Below, in pieces: positions 10,550-22,054 of a DNA stretch of 64,000 nucleotides; positions within the stretch are counted from its first letter, which is position 1; the number at the start of each line of letters is the position of its first letter. A model generated the notes under the pieces. That model worked only from the letters and a program-made list of their open reading frames with translations. It was not told the DNA's origin and did no database searches. Both the position numbers and the translations under genes were made by a program. Source of the stretch: Crocodylus rhombifer (taxonomy: Eukaryota > Chordata > Crocodylia > Crocodylidae); assembly GCA_038503035.1 (NCBI GenBank), contig JAVSML010024332.1:229986-293985 (forward strand), read 5' to 3'.

Positions 10550-11604
10550 TGTTTCCGCCACCCCCCTGGGCACAGGCTGTATGCCATGTGCCTGCAGATC
10601 CCACACTTGCAGTGCAGAAGCCCCATACTGGACTCTGGCAGAGTGCAGGGATCTGCGCAGCAGGGGAAGGGAAGGCAGCTGGCTCCAGCATGTGAGCATG
10701 GGACCTGCAGGCATATGGCGCAGACCCCAGTGACAGAGGCAGCCAGGCAGACTGCGTCATCGCCCCCACCCCATGTGCAGCGCTGGCCAAAGTTGCACCT
10801 GCACCAGCCATGAGTGCCCTGATCTCCCCGCCTGCTGCTGGTGCTGGCAGTGGAGGCTGCAAGCCATGGGAGGAGTGTGTGGGAGGTTCCTAGACCCCGC
10901 ACCCTCCCTCACAACCCACACCCTCACACCCTGCCCCCACAGCTGCCACCAACATATACATATACCCCAACATACCCTATGCCAGCATTTCCCAACCGGT
11001 GTGCTGTGAGGCATGTCCAGGTGTGCCATGAATTGTGGGCTAGATCCATGCCCCCCACCTGCTGCCACCATGGACACACAGACAGATAGGGCACATGGCT
11101 CCAGCCAGTGATTTGCATCTGCATGCTGTGTTCAGACATGCTCCCTGCTCCATGCCTGGCCACTCGGCCCCACCCTGATCTGTGCCCTGCTCTGCATTCG
11201 GCTGGTGTGCTGTGGGATGGGAGAGGCCCGGTAAGTGTACTACTAGGTCCAAAACCAGGCTGGTAAATGCTGCCCTATACCCCCCTACACAGCCATCCCC
11301 CGACACATGCCCACAGACCAGCGTGCACACCCCCCCCACCATATACCCCCCTGTCCACAGCCACATCTCACCATACACGCACACTATAAAAGAGTTAGAC
11401 TTTATTTTTGAGCTATTATGCAATCCCTTTTATGTATAGTACACAAACACAAGTCATGACAACGTTTTTGGACTTCTGGTCTCAATGTGGTGACCAGGGG
11501 GTGGGGGAGCTGTCAAGGGGCGGGACTACTTATGTGGACCCCCAGTAGCTCGCTAAAACTTGTTAAGTGGCCCTCCACCTGAAATAATTGCCCGCCTTGT
11601 CACA
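10550..11604. repeat. GC-rich degenerate repeat, possible hAT with right end near 11600
   Basis: A C-rich block (CA and CCCC-rich, for example 10900-10980 and 11275-11390) ends in sequence that reads, in reverse complement from about 11604, CAAGGCGGGCAATTATTTC, resembling the C-A-G-G-x-x-GGGCAA-type ends of hAT elements. I could not find a matching left end, so the class is uncertain. A complete smaller hAT (10983-11272) is inserted in it. Confidence 0.4.
10983..11272 (+). mobile_element. hAT-like MITE with 8-bp target duplication (one mismatch)
   Basis: A 290-bp element beginning CAGCATTTCCCAACCGGTG and ending ACCAGGCTGGTAAATGCTG. These form imperfect inverted termini of the CAGTGTTTCCCAACC type. 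It is flanked by CCCTATGC at 10975-10982 and CCCTATAC at 11273-11280. The mismatch indicates some age. It sits inside a larger GC-rich repeat. Confidence 0.85.
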
Positions 11605-13604
11605 GGAGAACCTGTCACAGAGATTATACTGTTCAGACAAAACAGTAAATCATTTTAAAATTAATTTTAGTTTTCCATAATAACAGTCAAAGACTTGCAA
11701 AAGCTTTTTTTAAAAAAGAATTAGCCACAAAAAATGGAAATTATTCTATGATATCTGCCTTACTTTTTATTCATATTAAATTTCTCTATATTTTGGTGAT
11801 TTCTCTGTCAATTTGAGGAAGAAATATTCCTTTTTTGCAAAATGGAAATCAGTTTTTTGATGATATATTTAATTTAGATGTCTGTCAAAGTATCCTACAC
11901 TTGTGAAATTTGCTTTATGCCTCATCAAATAATCAATAAACCAGCTAAGTAAATAAATAAATGCTTATAGTCACTACTATTCCTTTTGCTATAAAATGTA
12001 TGTAGTTTATTCTTTGAAATGCACAACTCTGCTACTGTGGTTGAACAAAAATGTATATATGCTTGTATTGTAAATTTAATTTCTAGACATTATTTGCTTA
12101 TCTCAATTATGCAAGTATTTATTTCATTGCCTTAAAGTGATTTTACTAAAGAATATTTTATTCATAACTAATATAAAAATCACATTCACATCTAGGTGAA
12201 GAGCATTTGTTAGAGAGAGAGGCAAGAAATATAGGCCCTCTGTTAGTGATTTTAATTTCTTTAGATTTAAAATTAGCTAAACACAGACTTTCTTTCTGAG
12301 GCTGAAGTCAAACAGTCAGTCTTACTTCCCGTATTAATTTACAAACGAGGATAAAAGAAATAGAACAATACTAAATAGCCTTTGAAATCTTATAAAAGCT
12401 CTGAAATATTCAGATTTCTTTTATTTTTATAATTAAATTCATTTTGTGTGTCAGCAGAATCATGACCTAAAGTTTCTTATAGTGAAATTTGTAGTAAAAA
12501 GAAAATAGACTAGATTAGATTAAATTAAATTATATAATAAATAATTTCCCTAGTGGTAGAAAAATCCATTTCTCTTAGTATCTTCTGTTATATTTTATAG
12601 TTCACAAAAGAGTGCACCTTTGCAACTATGTGTATGTTCCCCCATGGGCTTCCCTCTTATCTCTAGTTTGCTTTGAAGAAATGCCTGGAATTTTATCATT
12701 ATATTTCTCTTTGTGATAGCAAAACATGATATCCTTTGACAAGATCAGCAATTATGAAAGATACTTCAAATTACAGTGCTTTTCCTAAAATGTGAATGAT
12801 AAAAGGTTCTGCAATCTGTGCATTCTATGAAGCAAATGGTGTGCAGATCCTTAGTAAATTTTCTCTCCTGACCTCAGTTTCCTGATCTTCTAGAATGGGT
12901 GGGAGTAGAAGCAACTATTTGCCTCCAAAATGTCTAGTTACTGTATCCCAATATACGATAGCATGAACAGATGTAATATTAAAGGACCTTTCAGTTATAA
13001 TATTTTACAGCTGCTCTGTGGTAACTGTTTTGGGTGTCTAATCTATCATGTATTATTTGGAGGCTAAACCACAATAATTTATCAACAGTTCCATTAGATT
13101 ATTTTTCTTTAGATTAATTTGCTGTGGGATAAGAGTAGACAGATAAATCTGTTGCATTAGATCAACCAGTGCTCCCAAGCAGTAAAGCCGCTCTCCTCAT
13201 AAAATGCTTTACTCTTACACAACCTTATTGTATCTAAACAATTACAATCAAGATGAGAAGCTGAGTCAATTTTGTTAGTTTTATAATTTTTCCTTTTGCT
13301 TAGTTACAAATACTGTGTTCTTCTTAAGGCACAACTTCAAACTCACACCCTAGAAAGAGTGGAGTAAGGAAAGAATTTTTAAATATAAATCTATTGTTGT
13401 CTTTACATCTGTGGCATATTTTTTGGGTTACATTTTATTGCAACTGGTCTTTTTCATTTTCTGAAGCAGAATGGTTATCTACAATTTTAATTTGGGCCTT
13501 TTATGGGGAAAAAACTTTTCATTAAATCTGAGAGTGATTTCTGAGTGAAGGAGGATCAAAGGTGTCTCTTCAGAAAGGCAACTTCACCATGCCTGTACAG
13601 CAGA
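11605..13604. other. AT-rich non-coding sequence, 2 kb
   Basis: One of the largest stretches here without a recognised mobile element. It is AT-rich with no long open frame, and no exon-like or repeat signal was seen by eye. Confidence 0.6.
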
Positions 13605-14635
13605 GATAGGCAACCCCCAGCACACGTGGCAATCAGTGGCATGCAGACACGTTTTCCTTTGCATGCCAGGAGGTGTGCGAGGAAATTGTTTAAAATTTTT
13701 TTTTTAAGTTGCTACCACAGGTCCCAGTGTCGTGGAAGGCACTGGGGCAGAGTCAGGAGAACATGGGCAGGGACGCAGTGTGTGTTCTGCTGCCCCGACC
13801 CCTGTCCCCATGCTGTGACTTCAAGCCCAGCCTGGCCCTTGGAGGGAAGCTGTGAGTGGACAAGGCTGGGGCCTAGGCAGGTGCTGTGGAGGGCCACTGT
13901 GTTGGATGTTCGCGGTCAGCTCGGCTCAGAGGACTGCCCACAGCGGCTGTTCCTGGGGCCCAGGGGGCTCTCATGGCCGGGCCCCGTGGCTGGGCCCTTG
14001 CACTGGGGGTAGGTCCGCCCTGTTTGTGCTGCGTCCACTGTGCTGTGGAGGCTGAGCTTGGAGGTGGGAGCCCCTTGAGTCTGGATTCCTGCCCTGGCCA
14101 GGCAGCAGACCCTCGCAGACAAGGTGGCTGCAACCCATCCCTGTGGAGCTACATGGGCTGGGCCAGGTCCCACCTTGGGTGCCACTGGGCACCCCCACCC
14201 ACATGCCCACTGTGGCCTAAGTCTACAAAGCCCTGGGGCAGCTCCTGCTTCTCACCCAGCCACCGCTCTCCTCTGGCTGCCATCATCCAAAGGCCTGGCT
14301 GGGGTGGCTTGACTGCGGTGCCTCTCCCCACACCTGCTTCTCTCCTTGCTGCCTGGACCCTGCCCTGAGCACATGGCCCCAGTGCTCGATGCTGCGGTAC
14401 TGCCCCCACCTGGGTGGGATAGGGCATCTGTCTGCCCAAGTCTCGGCTGGGCCCTCCCAGCCCTGGGCCCAGGCCACCCATGCTCCAGGACCATTTCAGA
14501 GGCCTGATTGCCCTGACCCAGATGGCTGCTGCTGGGGTGTTGCTGTCTCCTGCTAAACACTTCAATGGACCAGTGGGACCATTACAATGGACCAGCCAGT
14601 AGTGGTGGGAGACATGGGTGGTGAGGTACACACCC
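13605..14635 (+). repeat. hAT-like left end followed by GC-rich DNA
   Basis: Starts CAGAGATAGGCAACCCCCAGC, the same family as the element at 3704 (shared caacccccagca-(c/t)-gcgtg and tggcatgca). The following GC-rich kilobase may be its interior, but no matching right end was found before the pyrimidine tract. Long frames in this block overlap one another on both strands and have no recognisable content. Confidence 0.5.
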
Positions 14636-14832
14636 TCTTTCTCTTCTCTTTCTTTCTCTCTCTTCTCTTTCCCCTCTCTTTTTCTTTTTTGTCTTTTTTT
14701 CTTGTCTTTCTGCTTTTTTCCATTCTCTCTTTTCTCTTCTCTCTCTTTTTCTCTCTCCTGTCTTTCTCTTCTCCCTTTTTCTTTATTATTTTTCCTTCTC
14801 TCCTCTCCTTTCTCTTCTGTTCTTTTTTCTCT
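14636..14832 (+). repeat. Homopyrimidine (T/C) tract, about 200 bp
   Basis: Almost pure T and C on the plus strand (TCTTT, TCTCT and CCTTT units), with very few purine interruptions. It generates a spurious Lys/Glu/Arg-rich minus-strand frame and Phe/Leu/Ser-rich plus-strand frames. Such mirror-like tracts can adopt triplex (H-DNA) structure. Confidence 0.95.
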
Positions 14833-15240
14833 CAAAGGCCAGGTACAGATGTTACACATAAGCCAGTATAAGTAACCAAAAACTGGTCTAAACCTATAAC
14901 AGTACCAAAGTTCAGCACACATAGACAAGTTTAAAAATGGCAGAACCTGATCTAAGATAGCCTTTAAGGATCAGAATTAAGTGATTTAGGTTAGACCATC
15001 TATTGAACTTCTGTACCAGATTCACAGTCCCCTAGCATCCCAGGCTACTTTGCGGGTCTCTGCTAACCTCCTTTGCAGGGTAGTGCACTAGCTTTGGCTG
15101 TGCTTCTGTGCTGTGGCCAAGTGGGCTTTCACAGAGTCAGCTGCAGGCAAGGGGTGGGGCTAGGGGCCATGACAGCTGGGCAGTCTGGGCCTGGCCAGAC
15201 CCACGCTTGGCTTGAGCCAGTGCAGCTCCTCTTTCCAGCC
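14833..15240. other. Unclassified repeat-like flank
   Basis: Begins ggccaggtacagatgttaca, which looks like the end of a terminal-inverted-repeat element. Possible partner sequence (ggtctaag-tttgtacttt in reverse complement) lies near 15810-15835, but the pairing is too weak to call an element. Confidence 0.3.
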
Positions 15241-15242
15241 TA

Positions 15243-15452
15243 GGGTGGCCATCATAAAGGACATTCTGGTTTTCTGCTACACTGTCCTCTATTGATATGA
15301 AACCAGAGGCCTTTATGCCCTCTATTTTTCTCTTCAAGAGAAAGTTGCCCTCTGTTTTTCTCTTCAAGAGAAAAATAGAGGGCATAAAGGCATCCGGTTT
15401 CATATCAATAGAGGACAGAGGACAACCAGACTGTCTTCTATGATGACCACCC
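15243..15452. mobile_element. Hairpin MITE, TA target duplication (Tc1/mariner-like)
   Basis: A 210-bp, almost fully palindromic element. The ends are GGGTGGCCATCATAAAGGAC and, in reverse complement, GGGTGGTCATCATAGAAGAC. Inner arms of more than 50 bases pair around a short loop: ctctattgatatgaaacc...ggcctttatgccctctattt on the left against its complement on the right. It is flanked by TA at 15241-15242 and 15453-15454, the duplication used by Tc1/mariner elements. It has no coding capacity. Confidence 0.85.
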
Positions 15453-15454
15453 TA

Positions 15455-16626
15455 CATCCTGCCCCCGATGAGTGGGCTGGCTGTCAGCAGCAGTGGGGGG
15501 AGTGGGGAGAGGAGGACAGGAGCGGGATGCAGAGGCCCTCACTGCACAGACCCAGCTCCCCCAGACCCAAGCTAGCACATCTTTGGGGGGGGCATGTGGT
15601 GGGGGTCTCAATTCCCTCCACCCCTCTTCTACCACTGAGAGCCAGCTGCTGGAGTGGGGCTGTTCAGGTGAATTCAGCATTCTCTGGCAGCCTATTAAGA
15701 GGCATGCAAGAGTTCACCCAACCTACTGGCCTCTGTCAGTGCAGGCAGCCTGTGTGTGTCCCCCCACCAAAGGGTGAACATCTGTCCCATTGGTTCCTGA
15801 CCTAACCTAGGGTACTTAAAGTACAAAACTTAGACCACTTCCACATTAGGCTTTTTGAACATCTATGCTTAGTTTAAATTATTAGAGCTTGGAGTGATAA
15901 GTCTCTTGGGAAATTAGTGCTGAATTTTATTGGCAAGTTCTATCCAAGTATATTATGCAGAAAGTAGGAACTAGGAAGATTACAAAAGGAAGGAAGGGAA
16001 AAAGCCTAAACTAAGGAGACTTCAGATGGGTTTTCTTAATTTGTGTTTTTTTTGCTTAATTGTTTCTGAGTCACTGCAAAAGTAATAGTTTTCTTAGATT
16101 TAAAATATCACAGTTTTAGAATGTGGCCTCCCTTTCATAATACTGTACACCTTTATATAGGTTCAGATCATACTACATCGAGAGTGAGTGATTATAATAT
16201 TGGGATGTTGGGTAGAAAACAGTTATTTGCAAAAGCACTTTCTTATGTAGATTATCAGTATTGTTGTTGGCATTTTTCTTAGTAAAAAGTCTGTTATTCA
16301 ACCTGAACATTTTCTTCAATTACTATATAGTCATTACTCCACAGAGTACAATTACTGTTTCACACACAGTCAATAATAGAACTGTAGAGGAAAATCTCTA
16401 TAGAGATGTGTAAAATCAAGATTTCCAGCTTTCTATGCAAGTGTTTTGCCTGTGGAAGTTAAGAAGCAGCTGTAATAGCTGAAGGCAGCAGGGCAGCAGA
16501 GGTTCAGTTAAAAATAACACAGCCTTCCTTGTACTCTTCTTGTCAATGTCTTCCTCTTTTCTTCAGGAGCTGCAAGTATTTCATAATTCTGCTTTGTATA
16601 ATTCCTGACTGCAAGGTAACATACAA
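15455..16626. other. Non-coding sequence, GC-rich then AT-rich
   Basis: GC-rich to about 15800, then AT-rich. The overlapping frames in the GC-rich part have no recognisable protein. Confidence 0.5.
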
Positions 16627-16666
16627 GAAAAAAAAAAGAGATGAAAAGAAAAAAAAAAAGAAAAAG
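16627..16666 (+). repeat. A/G-rich simple tract
   Basis: About 40 bases of A runs with scattered G. Confidence 0.9.
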
Positions 16667-17384
16667 GCTTATTGAGATTCACATTGTGTTTATTCACTTA
16701 TCCCCAACAGCTTAAACTGCCCTGAGTCCTTTATTTAATTATTACAGGTCATCTTCCTGAAAAATTATTTTCCTTTTTTCATGCGTCTCCTATGTCTTTG
16801 CTTATGACAATTTAAAACCAGTAGTGTATCCAGCTAGACCAAATCCAATCTTTGGCTATAAACTTGAAGATTTTTTGCATGTCATTGAGTTCTTCATTAC
16901 CATTGATTATTTATGCTTGCTTTGTACTATCTATTTTTTCCAGAAGAATTTAAGATTGAATGCCAAAACTGAGTGCATCCACACTCACCATGGTTGCAAA
17001 ACCCTTTGCTTTCACAGGCAGAGTAATTCCAGGTCTGTAAGTGAAAGAAAGCTTCTGGAACTATCCAGAAGGCCTATGTGTGTGTGTGCTCACACCTTCT
17101 GCCAGCTGCTCCAGTCCCTTTAGTAGCTGGTGACTCCCAAGGTGAACTTCATATCCTGCTGGAACAGGGACATCAGTAAAGTCTCATGTATTTAGCAGGA
17201 GTAGGGTAGAACCAACCTAAGCTGTGCAGGTATGCATGTGCTGCAGTGGCTTCTCTGTAACATAGTACTTGCTCACAGAAATCTTGTAAGCAGACAAAAT
17301 TTAGTCTGTTTAGTAGAAATGGAGAGGATACATTTGAGGATACAAAAATTCTGATTCTGAGTAAGCAAAAAGTAAGGGTTTTTT
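16667..17384. other. Non-coding sequence
   Basis: No recognised gene or repeat. A 99-codon plus-strand frame at 16824-17123 has no recognisable domain or supporting splice or promoter context. Confidence 0.5.
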
Positions 17385-18812
17385 TTAGGATCAAATTCTA
17401 CAAGGACAAATACAAAGCACTGTACTTCAGAAGAAACAAACCTGCACAAATTAAAAACAAAAAGAGAAAAAAAAGTCTCTGCCCTAGTAACACAGAAAAG
17501 AACCTATGGGTTATAGTGGACTGCAAGGCGAATACAAACCATCAGTGTAACACTGCTGCAAAAAAGGCTAATGGCTCAGTGGGACTGTAACAGGGAGCCA
17601 GAGGCTCCCATTACTTTAGGTGGGGGAGCAGCAGCAGTAAGGTCCTCAGGTGTGGGAAACACTGCCCATTATGGGCTGGCTGCAGGGGAGTAGGTAGCTA
17701 GGGTCCCCAAAGGTATAAGTGAGTGCCTGTTGCAGAGTTTCCTGCCCAGCAATAAGCCAGTAAGGAGGAACCTCTATTTGAGCAGCAAGGGCACTGCTAT
17801 GGCAGGTAGAGCGACAGCCATCAGCTGCCCATTAGAACTAGTGGAACAGCTGTGCCAGTGCAAGAGGGTCCCCTGATCCAAGAGGTGCCATGCTCTAAGG
17901 AGCTTAAAAGCTGACCCTAGATGAAAGGAAGAGGAGGGCTGGTGCTCTAAAGAGGACGAAGGACCAAGCCCTCAGCAGGTAGGAGCTGCCTTGGAGACCC
18001 TGGCAGGCACTAAATGCTTGGAGGGAGTGAGGTGAGAGCCTCACAGGAGGATGGCTGGTGGTTGGCCAAATATTTGTTTAATTCCAAGTACGGGGGATAG
18101 TTTTGTCAAATGATTGCTTGCCTTTTTTGTTCAAGTTTTACTGGTGGACCGAAAGTGACTGTAAGGGGTGATGAGGAACCACAGGGGTGCCTGAGAAGCA
18201 TGCCACTGAACCCTGCCAGGGGCAGGGGCACGAGCTGCAGGGGTGCCTGAGGGCATGTGGGTGTTTTGAGCCCTGTCAGGAGCTGGGACTCAAAATGCTC
18301 AAGGGATTTATTAAGAACAGTGTTATGGGAGGTGATTCTTTTACTCTATTTCTCATTGGTGAGGCACTGTTTCGGGCACGGTGCCTCAAGAATGGTGTGG
18401 GCAATTTGGAAAGAGTTCAGAGGACATTTATTGAAAACATGACATATAAAGAAAGTTTGGAAGAGGGTTGTCTTAAAGAAATTAGCTTATTTAGGGTTGC
18501 CTTAATGAATATGGTGATGAATAGTTCTCTGTGTTCAGGAGACAAGATAAGAAGTAATGGGCTTAACTTGTAACAACAGAGACTTAAGTTAGATATCAGA
18601 ATTTTCTAATTACATGGGTGGCTCTACATAATGAAAGAGTTTACCTAGAGAGGTAGTGGCATCTCTGAAAGTTTTTAAATGCAAACTAAAGCAAGCATGT
18701 GTCTGGGATGGTTCAGACAGATGATGTCCCCTACCTTGAGCAGAGTGGGTTGCACAACATGGTTTTCTGAGGTTTCTTTTGGTCCTCATGTTTCTATGAT
18801 TTAATGATTCTA
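17385..18812 (+). mobile_element. CR1-H: old CR1 LINE fragment split by an insertion
   Basis: Degenerate CR1 RT thumb sequence. The first part (17385-17580) translates as ALYFRRNK, then NLWVIVDCKANTNHQCNTA and KKANGS, the region after the palm. After a 698-bp insert it resumes at about 18291 with GFIKNSVMGG, the remnant of LVRPxLEY, and NLERVQRTFIENM. The 3' end is CR1-like and closes with ttctatgatttaatgattct. Decay is much greater than in CR1-B or CR1-G. Confidence 0.8.
17587..18284. mobile_element. Unclassified 698-bp insertion in CR1-H
   Basis: It interrupts the CR1 frame exactly between the KKANGS segment and the next conserved CR1 segment. The hexamer GGGACT is present on both sides (17581-17586 and 18285-18290), a likely target duplication. 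The insert begins gtaacagggagcc and has a TATA-like ggtataag and a repeated ggggtgcctgag. It could be a solo LTR with a 5- to 6-bp duplication, but the right end lacks a clean CA, so I leave it unclassified. Confidence 0.55.
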
Positions 18813-20183
18813 ATGTACAGAAATAGAGATGAATTGGATGGATTTAGAATTTTAAAAAGTATAAGCATCTAACAGTTCACATTATGAACTGGTACGGTTT
18901 TTGAAACTAATGGCAAAGAATCTCATAACAACAAGTTTTTTGAATAGGAGTAAAAATGAATGAGAATAGTCTTTCTTGCAGTAGTTTGGATCCTAGTCAC
19001 AACTGAAATCAGTCATGTTTTTCTAAACTCTGTTTTAGAGCTCAAAAGTGTTTGCACTCTGTTTGTTCGAAATGGAGGGCAAAGGCTCAAATGGATTCTT
19101 ACTTATTTTAAGGAGATTTTCCATGGTCTATGGTCAGAATATTTCCCCCGCGCCATTTAGTCTTCACACCCGAAGACATCCGGTGGATAGCCTCTCAGTG
19201 CCATTTCTAAACAGAGGGCAAATCTGTATGTATGTGCTGTCCAGGTTCAGTGAAGTTGCTTCACTTCTGATTCCCAGATCAACTTCTAACAAAGCTTCTG
19301 ACAGTTTTTCTTTCATTTGAACACTTATCAAATTTCATAGCAATAGCTGAACTACCCAGCTGACTTTAACTTCATTGATATAGTTTCTCAATAATGCAAA
19401 GATAAAACCTAAATTGGTGGTGCTAGTGAAATGCTTGTATTTCCTGTATTGTTTTAACATATTAATAATACTACAATAAGATCATTATTTTAATGCAGAA
19501 TAGTTAGGGAAAATAGAGTGGAAAATAATTAAAAGAATATTTCCTAATCACAGGATTTTGAAAAAAGTGAGACTCAAATGGTGTAATTCCATATTATCTA
19601 AAAAGAATAATATTTCTAAACTGGCAGGAGGTCCATTACAACATAATTTAAGAAGGAGTACTGCAGTGAAAAGGTGAAGGATGAGAATTAATCTGCAAAA
19701 TTAACAATTTATAGCACCTGGCTTTAAAAGTTGCATTGACTGGAAGAAAGCCAGAACATGTCAGTATTATGTAATCAGGTAGCCTCTGAATAGGCAATAA
19801 GGGACCAAAAAGTCTAGGACTACTAATGTGTGCCAAACTTGTGTCCAATTATAACATTTATAAGTATAGTATAGACTTGTTCTCTGTATGTGAAAATGTA
19901 ATTTATATCACAAACAAGGCATCTATGTGTACAAATACTTGATTTTTGTATATAAATATGAAGGTTTCAAAAAAAAATCTGACTGCCATTCTTGGCACTG
20001 AAACAGCTAAAACTAAGTATGGAAAACTGACTGCAGTCATCAACAATACACCATGAACCCCATTACTCACTGGTGAGTTATTACCAATGTCAATAATTCA
20101 ACTGATTTTAGATATACTATTCATATGAACAACTTCAGTAGTACGAGTAAGCAGCTCTCAATCCAGCCTAAAGAGAGGGTACT
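18813..20183. other. AT-rich non-coding sequence
   Basis: No recognised gene or repeat. Short frames at 18960-19320 show no family features. Confidence 0.55.
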
Positions 20184-20280
20184 TTATAGTTTCATAGTTT
20201 CATAATTTCTAGGGTCGGAAGGGACCCGAGCAGAGATCATCTGGTCCGATCCCCTGCCGTCGCAGGAAAGAATACTGGGG

Positions 20281-22034
20281 TCAAACGACCCCAGCAAGAT
20301 GTTCATCCAACCTCCTCTTAAAAACCCCCAGGGTAGGAGCCAGCACCACTTCTCTTGGAAGTTGGTTCCAGATCCTAGCCGCCCTGACAGTGAAGTAGCG
20401 CCTCCTGATATCTAACCTAAACCTACCCTCTGCCAGCTTGTGACCGTTATTCCTGGTCACTCCTGGTGGTGCTCGGGGGAACAGTGACTCCCCCAATGCC
20501 TGCTGATCCCCCCTGACTAGTTTATAACAGGTCACAAGATCCCCCCTCAGCCTTCTCTCGTGGAGGCTGAACAGGTTCAGGTCCCGTAGCCTCTCCTCAC
20601 AGGGCCTGCCCTGTTGTCCCCTGATCATACGAGTGGCCCTCCTCTGGACCCTCTCCATGCTGTCCACATCCCTCTTGAAGTGCGGCGCCCAGAACTGGAT
20701 GCAGTACTACAGCTGCAGTCTGATCAGTGCTGCATAGAGGGGGAGGATCACGTCTTTGGACCTGCTCGAGATGCATCTGTGGATGCATGCCAAGGTGCGG
20801 TTGGCCTTCCTAACTGCCTCCCCACACTGCCGGCCCATGTTCATCTTGGAGTCCATGATGACCCCCAGATCCTTTTCTGCCTCCGTGCTGACAAGAGGGG
20901 AGTTCCCTAACCTGTAGGTATGGTGCCGGTTGTTCCTCCCGAGGTGCATCACCTTGCACTTGTCTGTGTTGAAACCCATCCTATCCTCGTCCGCCCACCC
21001 TTGTAACCTGTCTAGGTCTGATTGTAGCCTGTTGCATCCTTCCAGTGTGCCCACGTCCCCCCACATCTTAGTGTCATCTGCAAATTTGAACAGGGTGCTT
21101 TTTACCCCCTCGTCCAAATCGCTGATGAAGATGTTGAACAGTGCGGGCCCGAGGACCAAGCCCTGCGGTACCCCACTGCCCACGTCCTTCCAGGTTGAGA
21201 AGGACCCATCTACTACCACCCTCTGGGTGCGGCCCTCCAGCCAGTTGGCGACCCTTTTGACTGTGTGGATGTCTACACCACAGCCCCCCAGTTTCTTAAT
21301 GAGAACGGGGTGAGAGACAGTGTCAAAAGCCTTCTGGAAGTCCAGGAAGACTATATCCACTGCTACCCCTGCATCTAATGATCAGCAATCTGATTGTAAA
21401 AGGCCACCAGGTTGGTCTGACAGGACCTGCCACTGATGAACCCAGGTTGGTTGCCCCTAAGCATGCAGTCCCCTGCTGGCCCCTCCTGGATATGTACCAG
21501 CATAATTTTCTCAAACAGCTTGCCTAGGATCGAGGTGAGACTAACCGGCCTATAGTTTCCCGGGTCCTCCTTCCTGCCTTTCTTGAAGATGGGGACCATG
21601 TTGGCCCTCTTCCAGTCCTCCGGTACCTCACCAGAGCACCATGAGTGCTCGTAAAGCCATGCCAGGGGACTTGCAATAACCTCAGCCAGCTCTTTTAGAA
21701 CTCTAGGGTGGAGATCATTTGGACCGGCTGACTTGAATACATCCAACCCCTCCAGAAGCTCCCTAACTAAATCCTCGCTAACCTGTGGCCCAGGTGTGCC
21801 TCCCCCAGGGCCCGAGGGGGGCCCAGCAGGGAGATGGCTGTTCTGGTCCCTACTTAGGAAGACGGAGGCAAAGAAATTGTTAAACATGTTAACTTTGCTG
21901 TCTGTTGTGACGACCAAGTTTCCCATGGCGTCCTGCAAGGGCCCCACATTACCCAGGACCTTCTTTTTACCCCCTACATATTTATAAAAGGACTTCTTAT
22001 TGTCTTTAATCTGGGAAGCTAGCTCCAGTTCCAT
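20281..22034 (-). pseudogene. CR1-B ORF2 reverse transcriptase with amber codon
   Basis: RT relic in three frames. In order: SQIKDNKKSFYKYVGGKKK, FNNFFASVF, GPNDLHPRVLKEL, EDPGNYRPVSLTS, GKLFEKIM and NQPGFISGRSCQTN (21375-22034). Then DIVFLDFQKAFDTVSHP, SGVPQGLVLGP, the catalytic [11 protein letters not shown] and TDKCKVMHLG, down to LIRLQL and a TAG at 20707-20709. The thumb and C-terminus (ERVQRRATRMI, GRFRLDIRRRYF, NQLPREVV) follow to 20281. A one-base loss near 21375 breaks the frame. The TAG replaces the GAG seen at this site in CR1-A, C, D and E. Confidence 0.93.
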
Positions 22035-22054
22035 CTCTGCCTTGGCCTTCCTAA

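Noticed and set aside
13545..14368. Possible GC-rich host exon or CpG island
   Set aside because: It begins with an hAT terminus and has frames on all strands without conserved content. It is better explained as repeat interior.
14149..14928. 259-codon minus-strand frame rich in Lys, Glu and Arg
   Set aside because: Its charged core is just the complement of the homopyrimidine tract, and the rest is GC-rich repeat.
17587..18284. Definite endogenous retrovirus LTR
   Set aside because: The duplication length would fit, but the ends are not TG...CA and no internal retroviral gene is present, so I did not call it an LTR.
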